Assembly (NCBI GenBank): GCA_046260445.1
Contig: JBHEPF010000114.1
Location: forward strand, 1-7,981
Direction of reading: 5' to 3'
DNA from: F2B08 sp046260445
GTDB lineage: Bacteria > Actinomycetota > Actinomycetes > Actinomycetales > Dermatophilaceae
DNA: 7,981 bases
The notes under the pieces: model-generated
The model's database searches: none
Told to the model about the DNA's origin: nothing
Seen by the model: the letters and a program-made list of their open reading frames with translations, nothing else
Part shown: in pieces, positions 1-7,424 of the stretch
Position numbering within the stretch: position 1 is the stretch's first letter
Layout: each line of letters begins with the position of its first letter
Translations under genes and position numbers: made by a program

Positions 1-639
<639 letters not shown>

Positions 640-661
640 CTCTGCCGTCTCCTTCGTGTTC

Positions 662-690
662 GAGGTCGGGTCACGTCCACCTTCGACCTC
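662..690 (-). repeat. Inverted repeat in the presumed recA leader
   Basis: GAGGTCG (662-668) and CGACCTC (684-690) form a 7-bp inverted repeat with a 15-nt loop. If recA is transcribed from the promoter at 730-751, this repeat lies in the 5' untranslated leader, just upstream of the ribosome-binding site at 649-654. It could fold in the mRNA, but there is no U-tract or recognisable regulatory RNA fold. A chance repeat in GC-rich DNA is quite possible. Confidence 0.2.
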
Positions 691-729
691 ACAGCGGTGG
701 CGAGCGGACGTTCTCTGCTGTCAGGTCAG

Positions 730-751
730 ACGCTATGCGGGGGCACTGACA
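730..751 (-). promoter_or_regulatory. RecA-NDp / PafBC-type DNA-damage promoter of recA
   Basis: On the minus strand, TGTCAGTG (751-744) is followed by exactly 8 nt (743-736) and then TAGCGT (735-730). This matches the actinobacterial RecA-NDp arrangement, TTGTCRGTG-N8-TAnnnT, with only the first T replaced by C. In mycobacteria that motif drives LexA-independent induction of DNA-repair genes through the WYL-domain activator PafBC. Transcription would begin near 723, giving a leader of about 85 nt before the recA start at 639. Motif, spacing, strand and position all agree. Control by PafBC in this organism is inferred, since no pafBC gene is in the window. Confidence 0.85.
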
Positions 752-813
752 GCCGTCTCACTGCTGCCGGTGGGCTGTGGACGACACGCCGTCAGGGCCC
801 TCGCGTGGGGACA

Positions 814-837
814 ACACTACGACGAACACATGTTCGA
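814..837 (-). promoter_or_regulatory. LexA SOS box (822-837) over a distal recA promoter
   Basis: Positions 822-837 read ACGAACACATGTTCGA. This fits the mycobacterial/actinobacterial SOS box TCGAAC-N4-GTTCGA with one mismatch, at an outer base. On the minus strand a TAGTGT hexamer (819-814), matching the TAnnnT form of a -10 element, begins 2 bp beyond the box, so bound LexA would cover the -35 region of that promoter. The box lies between the stop of the permease gene (878) and recA, about 183 bp upstream of the recA start. LexA binding is well supported by the motif; the exact -10 element is less certain. Confidence 0.85.
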
Positions 838-877
838 TCGAGCCCGACACGCCGCCGCGTCGCTCTGCCGCACACGC

Positions 878-1648
878 TCAGGTGAGCAGCAGCCGTGAGA
901 TCCGTCGGCTTGCCCCCCAGAGCCCGAGCACGGTGAGCCCGGTGAGGTAGGCGGCGCTCCCCAGCAGCCCCCAGCTCACGTCGCCGAGGAGCAGCCCGCG
1001 CTGGATCTCGACGCCGTGATAGAGGGGCATGAGCTGGACGAGCCAGCGGATCGACTCGGGGTAGACGGCGAGCGGGAAGAACGTCGCGGAGAACAGGAAC
1101 ATCGGCTGGATGACGAGGTTGATGAACTCGAAGTCCTTCCATGACGTCATGAACGTCGTCGCCCACATCCCGACCCCGGCGAACGCGGCCCCGATGAGCA
1201 GCGCGGCCGGGATGGCGAGCACCGCCCACCACGACTGCACGAACCCCAGGGCGAGCGCGACGCCGAAGAAGATCGTCGAGTACGTCCCGCCCCGGATGAG
1301 CGACCAGAGGATCTCGCCGACGGCGATGTCCCACGGCCGTGCCGGGGTGGCGAGCATCGTGTCGTAGGTCTTGGCGAACTTCAGCTTGAAGAAGAAGTTG
1401 TAGGTCGTGTCCGCGATCGCGCCGTTCATCGCCGAGGCGGCGAGCATCGCGGGGGCCACGAAGGCGGCATACGTGACGACCGTGCCGCTGTCCGTCGTGA
1501 CGGTCTGGACGAGCGCGCCGAGCCCGATTCCGATGGAGAACAGGTAGAACACCGGCTCGACGAAGCCCGAGAGGAACAGCCACCACATCCTCCGGAACGC
1601 GACCACGTCCCTCATCAGGACGAAGCGCCACAGCGCGTACCCCACCAT
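878..1648 (-). CDS. ABC-2 type (NodJ/DrrB-like) transporter permease, second subunit
   Basis: This 256-residue integral membrane protein looks like one half of the membrane channel of an ABC exporter. Six hydrophobic stretches are visible, at about 29-49, 58-80, 110-134, 139-163, 174-196 and 228-247. The segment QPMFLFSATFFPL (181-193), followed by YPESIRWLVQLMPLYHGVE, is the typical ABC-2 permease signature of the NodJ/DrrB group. The ATG at 1648-1646 directly follows the TAG of the upstream permease (1651-1649) with no gap and only a weak Shine-Dalgarno, so translation is probably coupled to the upstream gene. It resembles the other permease in length, topology and the FFP signature, so the two are likely diverged paralogues forming a heterodimer with the ATPase. 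The transported substrate cannot be told from sequence; drugs, polyketides, lipids or oligosaccharides are all known for this group. Confidence 0.88.
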   Translation of the reverse strand: MVGYALWRFVLMRDVVAFRRMWWLFLSGFVEPVFYLFSIGIGLGALVQTVTTDSGTVVTYAAFVAPAMLAASAMNGAIADTTYNFFFKLKFAKTYDTMLATPARPWDIAVGEILWSLIRGGTYSTIFFGVALALGFVQSWWAVLAIPAALLIGAAFAGVGMWATTFMTSWKDFEFINLVIQPMFLFSATFFPLAVYPESIRWLVQLMPLYHGVEIQRGLLLGDVSWGLLGSAAYLTGLTVLGLWGASRRISRLLLT

Positions 1649-2500
1649 CTACGGCACCATCCGCTGCTGCATGGCCCGGCGGGCGATGACGGCACCGACG
1701 ATGATGTATGCGCCGAGCACTCCCATGTGCACCCACCACAGTCCTGGGACGGGTCCGCCGAGGAACGCGGCGCGGCCGAGCTCGATGCCGTGCCAGAGGG
1801 GTGTCGCCCAGGCCACCGGCTGCATCCACACCGGCAACTGCTCGATGGGGAAGAAGGCGCCGGAGAAGAGCATGAGCGGCGTGACGACGAGCCGGAAGAC
1901 GGCGGAGTAGATCGAGTCGTTGTCCGCCTTGGCCGCGATGATGAACAACGGCGTCGAGAAGGCCATGCCGGTCAGCACCGCGATCGGAACGCCGAGGAGC
2001 GACCACCAGGAGCGCACCCCGCCGAAGAGCGCCGCGATGATCGTGAACGCGAGCGCCGAGGTCGCGACGTTGAACGCGATCATCAGCCAGTGCGCTCGCA
2101 GGGTGTCTCCCACCGAGTGCGGAGCGTTGAGCATCGCCCGGTAGAACTGGTTCCACTTGACGAAACCCATGACCGGCCAGGTGGACTCGCCCACCGCCGT
2201 CTGCATGGCGGTGACCATGACGAGCCCCGGGACGACATAGAGCAGGTAGGGGATCCCGTCGACGCCACCGCTGGCCGAGTCGACGAGGCTACCCACGCCC
2301 AGCCCCATCGACGCGAGGAAGAGCACCGGCAGGAGGAACCGCGAGATGAGGACCCCCCGCAGCGTCCGCCGGAACAGCAGCCAGTGATAGCCGAGCAGCA
2401 CCGAGGTCCGCTCGAGCATGCCCAGGTCGCGCCGCGGCCCCGCGGCCAGGCGGGAGTCGCGCGCGTCTGCCGCAGCAGTCGGCACCGACGACGCGCTCAT
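1649..2500 (-). CDS. ABC-2 type (NodJ/DrrB-like) transporter permease, first subunit
   Basis: This 283-residue membrane protein has a hydrophilic, probably cytoplasmic N-terminus (about 35 residues) and about six membrane spans, near 53-73, 84-106, 136-160, 166-190, 198-222 and 256-274. The signature VVTPLMLFSGAFFPIEQLP (205-223), followed by WMQPVAWATPLWHGIELGR, is the classic ABC-2 permease C-terminal motif of the NodJ/DrrB type. Its ATG (2500-2498) shares one base with the TGA of the ATPase gene (TGATG), so translation is coupled and the subunits are very likely made together. It is followed directly by the second permease gene. The N-terminal tail before LERTSVLLGYHW is low-complexity and Ala-rich; a later start is possible, but the overlap with the ATPase stop favours this one. 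Export is the usual direction for this family; the substrate is unknown. Confidence 0.9.
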   Translation of the reverse strand: MSASSVPTAAADARDSRLAAGPRRDLGMLERTSVLLGYHWLLFRRTLRGVLISRFLLPVLFLASMGLGVGSLVDSASGGVDGIPYLLYVVPGLVMVTAMQTAVGESTWPVMGFVKWNQFYRAMLNAPHSVGDTLRAHWLMIAFNVATSALAFTIIAALFGGVRSWWSLLGVPIAVLTGMAFSTPLFIIAAKADNDSIYSAVFRLVVTPLMLFSGAFFPIEQLPVWMQPVAWATPLWHGIELGRAAFLGGPVPGLWWVHMGVLGAYIIVGAVIARRAMQQRMVP

Positions 2501-3429
2501 CAGTCGACCAGGGTCCGGCCGGTCAGGGTGAGGAAGACGTCCTCGAGCGTCGAGCGTCGCACCAGGGTCGAGAGCGGCTCGACCCCACGCGCGTGCAGAG
2601 CCGACGTGGCCGCATCGCCGTCCCCCGCATACAGCAGGATGCGGTCGGGGAGCACCTCCATGCGGTCACCGATGCCGTCGAGCGAGTCCGCGTGGTCGGC
2701 ATGGTCGTCGGTGTCGAAGCGGACCTCGACGACCTCGCGCGTCGAGTAGCGCGCGATGAGGTCGCGCGGGCTGCCCTCGGCGGCGATCCGGCCCTTGTCC
2801 ATGACGACGAGCCGGTCGCACAGCTGCTCGGCCTCGTCCATGTAGTGCGTCGTGATGATGAGCGTGACGCCCTGGCGTTTGAGCCTGAACAGCCGGTCCC
2901 AGAGGACGTGCCGGGCCTGCGGGTCCAGCCCGGTCGTCGGCTCGTCGAGGAGCAGCAGCTCGGGGTTGTTGATGAGGCTGCGGGCGATGACGAGCCGGCG
3001 CTTCATCCCTCCGGAGAGCGGCTCGACCTTGTCGCGGCGACGCTCGGTCAGCTGGGCGAAGTCGAGCAGCTCGGTCGCGCGCTCGCGCACCTCGGACCGG
3101 GTGAGCCCGAAGAACCGCCCGTAGACCCAGAGGTTCTCCTCGACGGAGAGCTCCTCGTCGAGGAGGTCCTTCTGCGGACAGTTGCCCAGCCGGGCCCGGA
3201 TCTGCGGGCCGTGCGTCACCGGGTCGAGCCCGAAGATCCGCAGCTCGCCCGACATCACCGGCGAGACCCCGCCGATCATCCGCATCGTCGAGGACTTGCC
3301 CGCACCGTTCGGCCCGAGGAACCCGAAGGACTCGCCCTTGTGCACCTCGACGTCGATGCCGTCGACCGCGGTGAAGTCCCCGAAGCGTTTGGTCAGGTCA
3401 CGCGCGGTGAGCAGGGCGGTGTCGGTCAC
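2500..3429 (-). CDS. ABC transporter ATP-binding protein, NodI/DrrA-like
   Basis: This 309-residue cytoplasmic ATPase powers the exporter formed with the two downstream permeases. The nucleotide-binding motifs appear in order: Walker A GPNGAGKS (39-46), Q-loop Gln86 in NCPQKD, signature LSGGMKRR (138-145), Walker B LLLLDE (158-163) with catalytic Glu163, D-loop GLDP (167-170) and switch His195 in ITTHYMDEAEQ. LSGGMKRRL and the early TARDLTKRFGDFTAVDGI are typical of the NodI/DrrA branch. The C-terminal ~80 residues (VEVRFDTDD... to TLEDVFLTLTGRTL) are the accessory domain common in DrrA-like exporters; TLEDVFLTLTG is its usual end. The start is a GTG (3429-3427), 12 bp after the stop of the beta-glucosidase gene, with only a weak SD-like AGGCGA. 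The short gap suggests read-through from the glycosidase gene. All ATPase residues are intact. Confidence 0.94.
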   Translation of the reverse strand: MTDTALLTARDLTKRFGDFTAVDGIDVEVHKGESFGFLGPNGAGKSSTMRMIGGVSPVMSGELRIFGLDPVTHGPQIRARLGNCPQKDLLDEELSVEENLWVYGRFFGLTRSEVRERATELLDFAQLTERRRDKVEPLSGGMKRRLVIARSLINNPELLLLDEPTTGLDPQARHVLWDRLFRLKRQGVTLIITTHYMDEAEQLCDRLVVMDKGRIAAEGSPRDLIARYSTREVVEVRFDTDDHADHADSLDGIGDRMEVLPDRILLYAGDGDAATSALHARGVEPLSTLVRRSTLEDVFLTLTGRTLVD

Positions 3430-3441
3430 GACTCGGGTCGC

Positions 3442-5880
3442 CTAGAGCCGAACGCTGACGCTGAGGGGAAGGTCGACCACCGATGAGCCGATGCGAAGCG
3501 TGTACTCACCCGACTCCATCTGCCACCCGTCGCTCCAGTACGCGAGATCCCGGTCGCGGACCTCGATGACCGTCCGAGTCGTCTCCCCTGGTGCAAGGCG
3601 CGCGACCGCGTGGGCGACGAGCCACCGCACCGGACGCTCGACATCGGAGTCCGGGCGCTCCGCGTAGATCTGCACGACGTGTTTGCCGTGGCGGGCTCCC
3701 GTGTTGGTGAGGACCACCGTCACCTCGGCGACCCCGTCGACGAACCCGGTCGTGGCCGCTTCGGTCACTTCCCAGGTGGTGTAGCCGAGGCCGAAGCCGA
3801 ACGGGTAGGCAGGCTGCACCCCGGCAAGCAGCCAGGCGCGGTAGCCGATGTGGATGCCCTCGTCGTAGCGGACGACGCCATCGACCGGGGTCACGTCGAT
3901 CACCGGCACGTCGTCCTGGGTGGCGGGCCAGGTCGTCGGAAGGCGACCGCCCGGCTCCCGCGCGCCCGAGAGCACGTCGGCGACGGCGTTGCCGTACTCC
4001 TGACCACCGAAGTACGTGAGCACCACAGCGGCGGCATCGTCCCGCCAGGGCATGACCACCGGCGACCCCGCGTTGACGACCACCACGGTGCGGGGGTTGG
4101 CTGCGATTACGGCACGCACGAGGTCGTCCTGACGTCCGGGCAGGGCGAGCGAGGTGCGGTCGAAGCCCTCGGACTCGACGGCCGAGTTCGTGCCGACGAC
4201 GACCACCGCGACCTCCGCGCGCGCGGCCGAAGCAGCGGCGTCATCGATGAGGCGCTGCGCGTCGAGCGCTGCGGGCTCGGTGCCGATGGTGATGCTCATC
4301 GGATGGCGCAGGGCATCCTCTCCCCGCGCCGGCACGAACTCCACCCGGATGCGGCGCGTCACGCCGGCCTCGAAGGCCACGTCCGCCGACACCACGGGGG
4401 GAGCCAGCAGCGCCGCCCCGTGGTCGGTGCTGTCGCTGTGCGACTCCGCCTCGGTGAGGAGGTCGCCGTCGACGAGGACCCGACCGGACCCCACCGCCGC
4501 GAAGCCGATCCGCACGGACTCGGAGTCGACCGGGGTGTAGTCCGTCTCGAAGTCGAACCGGTACATGTCGGCGATCGGCGCAGCGCCGCCGAAGTACACG
4601 AGGGCGCTTGCGAGGCGATCTTCAGCGAAGATGACATCGCCGTCGACTCCGCGCATCTCGACCCGTGCTCCCTGACCGCCCGTCACGGGGTTCACCATGG
4701 ATCCTGGGCTGAGCTCGCTCAGTCCTTCCTGCACGATGGCCCCGAGCGCGAAGGTGACATCGCTCTGCGGGAAGGCGGCCCTGATGCCTTCGAGCGGCGA
4801 GACGACACGCTCCGGCACCACGGTCGCACTGCCGCCACCCTGGGTTCGAGCGTGCTGGGCGTTGTGACCGATGACCGCGATGGAGGCGGGCGCCCGGAGC
4901 GGCAGGATGGCGTCGTTGCGGACGAGCACGGTGCCCTCGGCGGCCGCCTCCCGCGCAAAGGCGAGACCGTCGATCGAGTCGACCACCGGGCCGGCGAAGT
5001 GGGCGAAACCCTCCAGGGCCCCGACCCGCGCAGCGAGCAGCAGGATGCGCATCACCTTGCGGTCGATGACCTCCTCGGCGATCTCGCCGCTGCGGACCGC
5101 CGCGACGAGCGCCTCTCCCCACGGCCCGTCTGGGCCGGGCATGACCAGATCCTGTGCGTGCGAGGCGCTGGCAAGACTCCGCACCGCGGTCCAGTCGCTG
5201 ATCACGACCCCGTCGAACCCCCACTCATCATTGAGAGGGGTCTCGAGGAGGTCGTTCTCTGTGGCGGTGGCACCGTTGACCGAGTTGTAGGCGCTCATGA
5301 CCAGCCACGCGTGCGATCGCACGATCGAGTCCTCGAAGGCCCGCAGGTACAGCTCGCGGAGCGCTCGATCCCCCACGATGACGTCCGCGGTGAACCGCTC
5401 GGTCTCGAAGTCGTTCGCGACGTAGTGCTTGGGCGTGGCTCCGACTCCGTTGCGCTGGACGCCGTCGACGTATGCGGCGGCCAGGTTCGCGGTGAGGAGC
5501 GGGTCCTCGCTGAAGGCCTCGAAGTGGCGCCCGCCCAACGGTGAGCGATGCAGGTTGATCGTCGGCCCGAGGACGACGTCGACATTCTTGCGACGGGCCT
5601 CGATGGCGGACATCGCCCCGTAGGTCTCGGCGATCGAGGTGTCCCAGGCCGATGACAGGGCGCTCGCGGACGGGAGGTTGAGGGAGGGAGAGCGCTCGTC
5701 CCACAGCTCGCCGCGCACTCCGCTCGGCCCGTCGGAGACGAGAATCCTGCGCAAGCCGATCTTCTCGAAGGGCCACGTGGTCCAGAAGTTACGACCGGTC
5801 AGAAGCTGCACCTTCTCTTCGACGCTCAGCTGCTCCAGTCGATCGCGCAGGGCTCGTTCGGTCGAGGGGTCGATACTCAT
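3442..5880 (-). CDS. Glycoside hydrolase family 3 beta-glucosidase with PA14 insert
   Basis: This 812-residue enzyme should release beta-linked sugars, most likely glucose, from oligosaccharides or glycosides with retention of configuration. The N-terminal GH3 barrel (about 1-290) carries VSDGPSGVR (48-56), GPTINLHRSPLGGRHFEAFSEDP (about 105-127), KHYVANDFETER (151-162) and the nucleophile Asp229 in VISDW. The C-terminal GH3 domain starts near 318 (VLVRNDAILPL). It is apparently interrupted at about 400-545 by a beta-rich PA14-like region and resumes at AEVAVVVVGT. ESEGFDR (569-575) carries the expected acid/base glutamate. A fibronectin-III-like domain follows (about 715-805). This is the Kluyveromyces marxianus BglI type of layout. 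No signal peptide is visible, so the enzyme is probably cytoplasmic. An upstream in-frame ATG at 5943 would add 21 Arg/Thr-rich residues, but GGAGG before 5880 and the family-like start MSIDPSTERALRDRLEQLS favour the shorter form. Other GH3 specificities, such as xylosidase, cannot be excluded. Confidence 0.92.
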   Translation of the reverse strand: MSIDPSTERALRDRLEQLSVEEKVQLLTGRNFWTTWPFEKIGLRRILVSDGPSGVRGELWDERSPSLNLPSASALSSAWDTSIAETYGAMSAIEARRKNVDVVLGPTINLHRSPLGGRHFEAFSEDPLLTANLAAAYVDGVQRNGVGATPKHYVANDFETERFTADVIVGDRALRELYLRAFEDSIVRSHAWLVMSAYNSVNGATATENDLLETPLNDEWGFDGVVISDWTAVRSLASASHAQDLVMPGPDGPWGEALVAAVRSGEIAEEVIDRKVMRILLLAARVGALEGFAHFAGPVVDSIDGLAFAREAAAEGTVLVRNDAILPLRAPASIAVIGHNAQHARTQGGGSATVVPERVVSPLEGIRAAFPQSDVTFALGAIVQEGLSELSPGSMVNPVTGGQGARVEMRGVDGDVIFAEDRLASALVYFGGAAPIADMYRFDFETDYTPVDSESVRIGFAAVGSGRVLVDGDLLTEAESHSDSTDHGAALLAPPVVSADVAFEAGVTRRIRVEFVPARGEDALRHPMSITIGTEPAALDAQRLIDDAAASAARAEVAVVVVGTNSAVESEGFDRTSLALPGRQDDLVRAVIAANPRTVVVVNAGSPVVMPWRDDAAAVVLTYFGGQEYGNAVADVLSGAREPGGRLPTTWPATQDDVPVIDVTPVDGVVRYDEGIHIGYRAWLLAGVQPAYPFGFGLGYTTWEVTEAATTGFVDGVAEVTVVLTNTGARHGKHVVQIYAERPDSDVERPVRWLVAHAVARLAPGETTRTVIEVRDRDLAYWSDGWQMESGEYTLRIGSSVVDLPLSVSVRL

Positions 5881-5884
5881 GAAG

Positions 5885-5889
5885 CCTCC
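5885..5889 (-). promoter_or_regulatory. Ribosome-binding site deciding the GH3 start
   Basis: GGAGG on the minus strand lies 4 nt upstream of the ATG at 5880-5878. The spacing is slightly short but usable. No similar signal precedes the in-frame ATG at 5943, which would also overlap the end of the DUF3046 gene. This supports the 812-residue form of the glycosidase. Confidence 0.6.
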
Positions 5890-5920
5890 AGTTGCTGTGG
5901 TGGTGCGCGTTCGTGGACTG

Positions 5921-5936
5921 CGGCCCGCACGGGCCG
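5921..5936. repeat. 16-bp palindrome upstream of the GH3 gene (possible operator)
   Basis: CGGCCCG and CGGGCCG form 7-bp arms around a 2-bp CA centre. The palindrome lies 40 bp upstream of the GH3 start and 3 bp beyond the stop of the DUF3046 gene. The loop is too small for an ideal RNA hairpin, and no U-tract follows on the minus strand, so it is a poor terminator. A dyad-symmetric operator for a sugar-responsive repressor is a possible role given its position, but no regulator gene is in view. GC-rich palindromes also arise by chance. Confidence 0.35.
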
Positions 5937-5939
5937 ATG

Positions 5940-6161
5940 TCAACGCCGGTGCGGCTCCTCGCGGCCGAGCCAGCGGCTCTCGGGGACCTCGAGGTCGCGG
6001 ACGAGCGCGAGCCAGACCTGACGAGGTGGGTCCCCCGACTCCAGGGCCTCCTCGGCGGTCCGGTCGCCGAGCGCGGCGAGCACGTGCGAGTGGGCCAGCG
6101 CCTGCGCCGGGCCGTCGCCGAACTCGTCACGCATGAGCGTCCAGAACTCCGAGATCCACAT
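5940..6161 (-). CDS. DUF3046 family small protein
   Basis: This 73-residue soluble protein matches the DUF3046 pattern: it begins MWISEFWTLMRDEFG, continues with AHSHVLAALGDRTAEEAL and ends with PPRQVWLALVRDLEVPESRW. Members are typically 60-75 residues, have no known biochemical function and occur next to recA in many Actinomycetota (from memory, the gene before recA in Mycobacterium tuberculosis is one). The frame is open further upstream, to an ATG at 6227, but those 22 residues are Arg/Gly-rich and unlike the family, so the start is placed at 6161. No Shine-Dalgarno precedes it; a TACCAT hexamer 8 nt upstream suggests a leaderless mRNA. Here the glycosidase and ABC genes stand between it and recA. 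The 61 bp from its stop codon to the GH3 start leave open whether it is co-transcribed with them. Confidence 0.85.
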   Translation of the reverse strand: MWISEFWTLMRDEFGDGPAQALAHSHVLAALGDRTAEEALESGDPPRQVWLALVRDLEVPESRWLGREEPHRR

Positions 6162-6169
6162 GGACAGCG

Positions 6170-6175
6170 ATGGTA
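6170..6175 (-). promoter_or_regulatory. Candidate -10 element for a leaderless DUF3046 transcript
   Basis: TACCAT on the minus strand fits TAnnnT and is 8 nt from the ATG at 6161, which places the expected transcription start at or next to the start codon. The gene also lacks a Shine-Dalgarno, as leaderless actinobacterial genes do. No TTGACA-like hexamer stands at the usual distance, so this rests on the -10 element and the spacing alone. Confidence 0.4.
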
Positions 6176-6263
6176 TGCGCTGCCCGCCCGATCCTCCGCC
6201 ACACCGAAACCGACGCAGAAAGAACACCCCTGGCCCGTCACAACAGTCGCAAGAGGAACGCCA

Positions 6264-6284
6264 GCCCCACCGGAGCAGCGGGGC
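6264..6284 (-). terminator. Weak candidate terminator after the opine dehydrogenase-like gene
   Basis: GCCCC (6264-6268) and GGGGC (6280-6284) can form a 5-bp GC stem with an 11-nt loop, starting 3 bp beyond the TGA at 6290-6288. On the minus strand it is followed by a mixed sequence with some T (tggcgttcctctt) rather than a true T-run. It is at best a weak intrinsic terminator. Confidence 0.22.
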
Positions 6285-6287
6285 GGC

Positions 6288-7364
6288 TCAGAGCCGGTGC
6301 AGCTCGGCGGGCGAGAGGTCGCCGAGGCCAAGGATCTTCGGGGTCCTCGGACCCTCGGCCCGGAAGTCGCGGCCCAGTGCGACCGAGGCGATCTGGATGA
6401 CGCCGTCGATCGTCGGGGTCGGCACCCCGACCTGCTTGGCCAGCTCGGACATGAACACCATGCCGTAGGGAACGTCCTCGGTGAGGTAGCGGAAGTCGAG
6501 GGTCGAGGGCGCCTGCGACGTCGCGAAGCCGATGCCTTGGCTGTAGCCGGTCGCGTACGTCGCGTCGCCCATGTATCCCTGGCGGAACCCGAGCTCGGGC
6601 TCGGAGAGCAACGACACCCCGAGGGCCTCGGCGAGCGCGAGGCGCTCCGTGTCGACGGCCTCGATGAGCCTGGCGGAGGCCGCGGTGACGCCGTCGGTGT
6701 AGAAGAGGAAGTCGCCGCCCGTGTTCTCGATCCGGCTCGCGTTCATGAGCATGATCGCCGGGTGGATGACGGGGTTGCCGTTCTGCAGGGTCGTCTGCAG
6801 GACGTTACGGGCCGGCTCGACCTGCGGCCACACCTGCCCGAGTCGCTCGATGATCCGGTCGGTGCCACTGCTCGGCAGCGCGGCCACGAACAGCCCGGAG
6901 ATGACCCGGGTCGTCACGCGGACGACCCCGGGCTCGACGAGCCGGCAGCCGTAGGGCAGCGTGCTCGTCTCGCCGATGAGATAGGTGTCGTCGAGAACCT
7001 CGAGGCCGAGGGTCTGCTTGAGGACGAGCGCGCCGTTGCACGCACCCGGCACGAGCACGACGGGGACATCGGGCTGGAGCTTCCCGCGCAGCGCCTCTCC
7101 GAACGGCACCGTGCTGTAGGCCGGGCCGATGAGGAGGATGAGCTCGGTGCCCTCGAGAGCGGCGTCGAGGTCGTGCCCGGCGTACCGGATCGGCACCGTG
7201 CCCTCGAACTTGACCCGGCCCTCGATGGTTTTCCGCTCGGCGATCATGGCGACGTTGTCGGGGAAGCCCTCGAAGTCCCACATCGCCACCTCGTGGCCGT
7301 TGGCGGCCCATTCGAAGGCAGCGGCGGTCGCACCGTTGCCGGAACCGAGGATCGTGACGCGCAT
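6288..7364 (-). CDS. NAD(P)-dependent octopine/nopaline (opine) dehydrogenase family protein
   Basis: Opine dehydrogenases join the amino group of an amino acid to a 2-oxo acid with reduction by NAD(P)H, or run the reverse reaction. The 358 residues have the family's usual length and two-domain layout. A Rossmann fold starts at the first residue, with the dinucleotide loop GSGNGATA (7-14) and an acidic Asp30 at the end of the second strand, which favours NAD(H) by inference. The C-terminal octopine-DH domain starts around residue 185 and has NPVIHPAIMLMNASRIE (about 197-213) and RYLTEDVPYG (292-301). His201 and Asp297 correspond to the catalytic His-Asp pair known in the Arthrobacter enzyme, and Arg292 to its substrate-carboxylate arginine. 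The ATG at 7364 has a strong AAGGAG (7371-7376), 6 nt away. No metallophore synthase, amino-acid transporter or other opine gene is adjacent, so the substrates are unknown. Some relatives act on other amino/oxo acid pairs. Confidence 0.85.
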   Translation of the reverse strand: MRVTILGSGNGATAAAFEWAANGHEVAMWDFEGFPDNVAMIAERKTIEGRVKFEGTVPIRYAGHDLDAALEGTELILLIGPAYSTVPFGEALRGKLQPDVPVVLVPGACNGALVLKQTLGLEVLDDTYLIGETSTLPYGCRLVEPGVVRVTTRVISGLFVAALPSSGTDRIIERLGQVWPQVEPARNVLQTTLQNGNPVIHPAIMLMNASRIENTGGDFLFYTDGVTAASARLIEAVDTERLALAEALGVSLLSEPELGFRQGYMGDATYATGYSQGIGFATSQAPSTLDFRYLTEDVPYGMVFMSELAKQVGVPTPTIDGVIQIASVALGRDFRAEGPRTPKILGLGDLSPAELHRL

Positions 7365-7424
7365 CGAGAGCTCCTTGCGAGCATCGGGGACGGGAGGCCT
7401 CTACCCTGCCACGCGCACCAATCG

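Noticed and set aside
640..877. A small gene or structured RNA in the recA upstream region.
   Set aside because: Only open frames without a family signature or Shine-Dalgarno are present. The region is accounted for by the LexA box, the RecA-NDp promoter and the leader.
792..2156. A long minus-strand open frame overlapping both permeases in another frame (454 codons).
   Set aside because: Its translation is Arg/His/Ala-rich with no membrane pattern or motif. It is a GC-rich shadow of the two permease genes, which have clear family signatures.
3610..5544. A 644-codon plus-strand open frame opposite the glycosidase.
   Set aside because: The product is Asp/His/Arg/Gly-rich and low in hydrophobic residues, without recognisable domains. 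This is typical of antisense frames in GC-rich genes; the minus strand carries an intact GH3 enzyme.
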